A stretch of 15,675 nucleotides of DNA from Nitrospinota bacterium (lineage in GTDB: Bacteria; Nitrospinota; Nitrospinia; Nitrospinales; VA-1). Position 1 is the first letter of the stretch, and the number at the start of each line of letters is the position of its first letter. Shown here piece after piece: positions 12,991 to 15,675 of the stretch. A program made the position numbers and the translations under genes. The notes below the pieces were generated by a model. That model worked only from the letters and a program-made list of their open reading frames with translations, was not told where the DNA came from and did no database searches. The DNA lies in contig JADFGI010000025.1 of assembly GCA_022567815.1 (NCBI GenBank), positions 1 through 15,675 of the forward strand. The letters run 5' to 3'.

Positions 12991-13626
12991 ATGGATTTTA
13001 TAAATGAAGACATTGAAGATTACGCCCACGAACACACGCAGAGCGAAGGAGAGCTTTTAGCGCAACTGGAAAAGGAAACCTACGAAACTCTGGAAATTCC
13101 ACAAATGACCACCGGAAGGATCGAGGGTCGATTCCTGAAAATGCTGGCTCAACTCATCGGCGCCAAAAGAATTCTGGAAATCGGCACCTTTGGCGGTTAC
13201 GCATCCCTGTCAATGGCGGAAGCCTTGCCGGATGATGGCGAGTTGATCACCTGCGACGTCGATCCCATCGCCATCGCATTTGCCAAACGATTTTTTGCGA
13301 AAAGTGAGCATGGAAAAAAAATCACCTTGATGGAAGGCCCCGCCTTGGAATCCCTGAAAACCCTTTCCGGTCCCCTTGACATGGCCTTTATCGACGCGGA
13401 TAAGGAAAACTATTGGAACTATTACGAAGCCATTCTGCCGATGATTCGTCCGGGAGGGTTGATCGTAGTGGACAATGTATTGTGGAGCGGCAGGGTGTTG
13501 AATCCGGTGGACGCGAGCGACAAGGCCATCCACCAGTTCAATGAAAGGATAAAAAACGATGCCCGCGTCGAATCCGTCCTGCTGACGGTTCGTGACGGAA
13601 TTTACTGTATCCGAAAACCAGCGTAA
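12991..13626 (+). CDS. SAM-dependent O-methyltransferase (family 3, CCoAOMT-like)
   Basis: This 211-aa protein matches the cation-dependent O-methyltransferase family, which methylates catechol-type hydroxyls with SAM in the cytosol. Motifs are EIGTFGGY at 63-70 (SAM binding), CDVDP at 88-92 (ribose-binding acid), AFIDADKENY at 132-141 (first metal ligand), and VVDNVLWSG at 159-167 (second metal-ligand pair). All are intact and the length is typical. The substrate cannot be inferred. The stop codon lies inside the palindrome CCAGCG-TAA-CGCTGG (13618-13632), so the final KPA-stop is repeat-derived. A weak GTGAG precedes ATG 12991. It is 37 bp downstream of the methyltransferase-nuclease gene, whose base composition it does not share. 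Confidence 0.92.
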   Translation: MDFINEDIEDYAHEHTQSEGELLAQLEKETYETLEIPQMTTGRIEGRFLKMLAQLIGAKRILEIGTFGGYASLSMAEALPDDGELITCDVDPIAIAFAKRFFAKSEHGKKITLMEGPALESLKTLSGPLDMAFIDADKENYWNYYEAILPMIRPGGLIVVDNVLWSGRVLNPVDASDKAIHQFNERIKNDARVESVLLTVRDGIYCIRKPA

Positions 13627-13675
13627 CGCTGGACTAAATATAACGTGCGACGGGTTAATGGCTAACCGAATTCTG
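13618..13675 (+). repeat. Composite dispersed repeat, copy C
   Basis: CCAGCG-TAA-CGCTGG (13618-13632), then ACTAAATATAACGTGCGACG and GGTTAATGGCTAACCGAATTC. It aligns over nearly its whole length with 4623-4680 and with the reverse complement of 5461-5517. It overlaps the end of the O-methyltransferase gene. Confidence 0.85.
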
Positions 13676-13698
13676 CTGTGTGATGATATTAATTGATT

Positions 13699-13734
13699 GT
13701 CATTGCGAGGAGTGTCAGTGACGAAGCAACCCAG
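13699..13734 (+). repeat. TTGCGAGGAG-family repeat, partial copy
   Basis: GTCATTGCGAGGAGTGTCAG then TGACGAAGCAACCCAG. It matches the left half of the inverted-repeat element at 4704-4783, including its distance (about 25-30 bp) from the preceding composite repeat, but has no matching right end. Confidence 0.75.
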
Positions 13735-13825
13735 CCCATTATCATGGAGAGCTTTGCATAAAAACAATATACACTCATCCCAACCTGTCACCCTGTGGGC
13801 TCCCCAAAGGGGGAAAGGGTTTCCT

Positions 13826-13848
13826 CCTCTCCTCCTTTGGAGGAGAGG
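13826..13848. terminator. CTCTCCTCC-TTT-GGAGGAGAG inverted repeat
   Basis: A perfect stem of 10 bp (CCTCTCCTCC with GGAGGAGAGG) and a 3-nt loop is followed by ATAGAGGTGAGG. This is the common dispersed 'GGAGAGG' intergenic repeat. It may act as a transcriptional terminator or stem-loop barrier between the O-methyltransferase and the next gene, but has no T-tract. About 75 bp separate it from the start at 13925. Confidence 0.55.
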
Positions 13849-13924
13849 ATAGAGGTGAGGAGGGATTCAAACCTTTTCCGTGTTATACAAAGATCTGGTT
13901 ACCTTATGGAGGAAGAAAAATCGC

Positions 13925-14389
13925 ATGGCGGAGACACTGGGAAGTCTGGTCGATAAACTTTCAATAAAAAACCTCCGGCTCTGGCATTTGGATGAATTGC
14001 TGGAGGATGAAAGCGGTTCTGACACAAAAACAAATGAATTAAAGGCCAAACGCGAACTGGTTCTCAAACAGAGCCATGACCTGATGGACGAGATCAACGG
14101 GTTTTTTGCCGCCGCTCTGGAAGGCAAGGTAAAAATCCGTGATGAAAAAATCAAACTGTATGACAACAAAAATGTCAAATCCACGGATGCAATCAAGGAA
14201 CTGGGGCTTGCGATCAGCGAGTTGTCATTGAGAAATATCCGCTGCTGGCATCTGGAAGACGAGGTGCGGCGCGACGATCTTCCCGACTCCGAGATCGTCC
14301 AATTGAAACGGCAAATCGATGCGACCAATCAGGAAAGAAATGACTTGATGGATAAGGTCGATGAAATACTCGGTAAAGAGGTCAGGTAG
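13925..14389 (+). CDS. DUF4254-like protein with internal duplication (154 aa)
   Basis: ATG at 13925 has GGAGGAA about 10 nt upstream; the longer frame from 13880 has no such site. The C-terminal half (about 93-150) has the pattern I associate with DUF4254: LSLRNIRCWHLEDE, then LKRQIDATNQERNDLMDKVDE. The N-terminal half repeats it in weaker form: LSIKNLRLWHLDELL, then LMDEI near residue 55. The two halves thus look like a tandem duplication linked by ~30 charged residues. DUF4254 genes often lie near cell-surface polysaccharide genes, and their function is unknown; no such genes are here. The protein is all-helical and charged, with no export signal. It converges with the lipoprotein gene (17-bp gap). 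Confidence 0.8.
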   Translation: MAETLGSLVDKLSIKNLRLWHLDELLEDESGSDTKTNELKAKRELVLKQSHDLMDEINGFFAAALEGKVKIRDEKIKLYDNKNVKSTDAIKELGLAISELSLRNIRCWHLEDEVRRDDLPDSEIVQLKRQIDATNQERNDLMDKVDEILGKEVR

Positions 14390-14406
14390 GTGAAAGAACG
14401 TTTAGC

Positions 14407-15213
14407 CTAAAGATAGCTGTTGAGCAGTTCCTTCCGTTTCATCTCATATTCCTCATCGTCGATGAGGTCCTTATCCCTGAGGTCTTTCAGGAATCTCAGT
14501 TTTTTCTCCAGATCCTGGTTGTTTCCGGCGGACGGGTTTATGGGGCCCGATTGGGCTGGTGCTTTGGAGACTTTGGACCGTTGCATTTTAAGAAGCCTTC
14601 GGGATGTTTGCGGCAGAGTCATTTTAGCTACGATCCAGTTTTCCTGAGTGCTTGTTCCAAATAATTTTTTGGTCACTCGATAGCGCTGTCCGTTCACCGG
14701 GACCATTCGCCAGCTGGTTCCTCCACCCCCACCAAACGAGGCGCTGGAAAATTCCATTCCCTTGATGGATTCGAAACGGAAGTTGAGCGTGTTTCCGGTC
14801 CGAAAAATTTCGCCGATGGTCATCCCGCGCGAGGTTTCCAGCTCAAACACGAGAACGTTTTCCGGGCTCATGTGATTCACTGCTTTGGTGAGAATTTGGG
14901 TGGTATCTTTCAGGTCGGTCAGGGAAATTGCATACCTCTTTTTTCCCAGCAGGGAAAGTTCTTCATATTGGAGTGAATAAAGGTGGTTGCTGAAATCTTC
15001 TTCTGAAATTTTTATGGGATGGTTCAGGCTCAACTTGTTAATGGCTGGACCTGCCTGCGTTTTGTGGCGGTAGATCAAAGTGAGACCTTCTTTTTCCAGC
15101 TTTTTTTCCTTGATCGTGGCGCACCCTTGAAAAAAACCTGGAATCAGGAGAAGGATAATAGTCGCCCAAAATGGCCGTAACAAATTTAGAGAAAGCCGTT
15201 GTCGAAAAATCAT
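14407..15213 (-). CDS. Lipoprotein with C-terminal SHOCT domain (268 aa)
   Basis: The N-terminus is a lipoprotein signal: basic start (MIFRQR), hydrophobic core (ATIILLLIPGFF) and lipobox ending FQGC with the lipidated Cys at 31. The mature protein is probably anchored in the outer or inner membrane facing the periplasm. Residues ~31-220 show no family I can name; a SFGGGGGTSW glycine run is visible in the middle. The last ~37 residues (EKKLRFLKDLRDKDLIDDEE...) form a SHOCT short C-terminal domain. ATG at 15211-15213 has GGATGAG about 9 nt upstream, inside the end of the preceding gene. The 6-nt gap to the upstream methyltransferase (15220) indicates an operon on the minus strand. Confidence 0.87.
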   Translation of the reverse strand: MIFRQRLSLNLLRPFWATIILLLIPGFFQGCATIKEKKLEKEGLTLIYRHKTQAGPAINKLSLNHPIKISEEDFSNHLYSLQYEELSLLGKKRYAISLTDLKDTTQILTKAVNHMSPENVLVFELETSRGMTIGEIFRTGNTLNFRFESIKGMEFSSASFGGGGGTSWRMVPVNGQRYRVTKKLFGTSTQENWIVAKMTLPQTSRRLLKMQRSKVSKAPAQSGPINPSAGNNQDLEKKLRFLKDLRDKDLIDDEEYEMKRKELLNSYL

Positions 15214-15219
15214 TTTATA

Positions 15220-15675
15220 TTACTCATCCATTTTGCGGGCGATGAGGGAGGCGAAGCCTTTTTCATCCCGGTCCATTTCGCGGTATCTGAGAACGCGAAA
15301 ATTTTTAAATTGTTCCAGCAATTCATTGTATTCCAGAACCCATTCCCTTTTAAAGGAGGTGTGTTTCAGATGATCCAAATTAAATGTTTCATAGAAAACA
15401 AGGCCTCCCGGTTTGAGGGTCTTGCGGATACCGGGGAACAGCCTTCGATCCAGAAAATTAAAACACAAGACGAGATCGAAGGCATTTTCCGTGAACTCAA
15501 AATCATCCAAATCCGTGACAAGGGTGTCGATGGATAAATTTTTTTCCCCGGCCAGAGTTTGGGTTTTCCGGATGCCCGCCTCGGCAATATCGATTCCCAG
15601 CACATCATATCCCAGCGAGGCCGTATAAACCGTGTTTCGACCTTCCCCGCAGGCGATATCCAGCGCTTTGCCTTT
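15220..15675 (-). CDS. Class I SAM-dependent methyltransferase, N-terminus cut by window edge
   Basis: The minus-strand frame is open from the window edge to TAA at 15220-15222, giving 151 codons with the start outside. It has the SAM-binding motif I KALDIACGEGRNT (near the cut end), then YDVLGIDIAEAGI (motif II with the ribose-binding acid), FDLVLCFNFLDR (motif IV region) and LKPGGLVFYETF (post-motif strand). This resembles TehB/UbiE-type small-molecule methyltransferases. The substrate cannot be inferred. A GTG at 15601-15603 could be mistaken for the start, but motif I lies upstream of it in frame, so the gene continues beyond the window. It is followed at 6 nt by the SHOCT lipoprotein gene. 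Confidence 0.9.
   Translation of the reverse strand, partial: KGKALDIACGEGRNTVYTASLGYDVLGIDIAEAGIRKTQTLAGEKNLSIDTLVTDLDDFEFTENAFDLVLCFNFLDRRLFPGIRKTLKPGGLVFYETFNLDHLKHTSFKREWVLEYNELLEQFKNFRVLRYREMDRDEKGFASLIARKMDE

Noticed and set aside
13210..13791. 193-codon minus-strand open frame
   Set aside because: It is antisense to the well-supported O-methyltransferase and runs into intergenic repeats.
13867..14328. 153-codon minus-strand open frame, Ser/Arg/Leu-rich
   Set aside because: It is the antisense shadow of the duplicated DUF4254-like gene; its Ser/Leu/Arg bias is typical of such shadows.

Overview
The window is chromosomal DNA of a Gram-negative-type bacterium of moderate GC content. Lipoprotein, periplasmic and housekeeping genes are mixed with many short dispersed repeats and several solenoid-repeat proteins. 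The repeat-rich gaps, leucine-rich-repeat (LRR) and pentapeptide paralogs, and the cytosolic BtuF-like protein would suit a Nitrospinota- or Deltaproteobacteria-like lineage. That is a weak inference, because no rRNA or other phylogenetic marker is present.

Left part (1-2345): three minus-strand pentapeptide-repeat genes (the first cut by the window edge), a small plus-strand hypothetical gene, and a minus-strand membrane-anchored coiled-coil protein. A folded convergent intergenic element lies at 1835-1888. Middle-left (2346-5083): a repeat-bearing gap leads to a two-gene plus-strand operon, a cobalamin-binding-protein-like gene and a diacylglycerol/lipid kinase. A repeat cluster and a small minus-strand hypothetical gene follow. 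Middle (5084-6705): a 527-bp gap packed with palindromic modules and a 4 x 22-bp tandem hairpin array leads into coaX (type III pantothenate kinase). It converges with a TusA-like gene that has lost the family's cysteine.

Right-middle (6706-11290): three RNase-inhibitor-type LRR proteins, built of near-perfect 27-residue units, are interspersed with a secreted Sel1/Hcp-like protein, shikimate kinase (aroK) and an AlkA-like DNA glycosylase. Right (11330-15675): an AT-richer DNA methyltransferase fused to a nuclease-like domain, an O-methyltransferase, a repeat-filled gap, an internally duplicated DUF4254-like protein, then a minus-strand pair: a SHOCT-domain lipoprotein and a truncated SAM-methyltransferase.

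The most unusual content is the repeat system. Many tiny palindromes (stems of 4-6 bp, mostly 3-nt loops) vary in stem sequence but keep pairing. They are embedded in conserved flanking modules, and three protein-coding genes terminate inside them. A non-palindromic block containing ACGTGCGA is attached to one palindrome in three places (4623-4680, 5461-5517 inverted, 13618-13675). No CRISPR array, tRNA, rRNA or transposase was seen.
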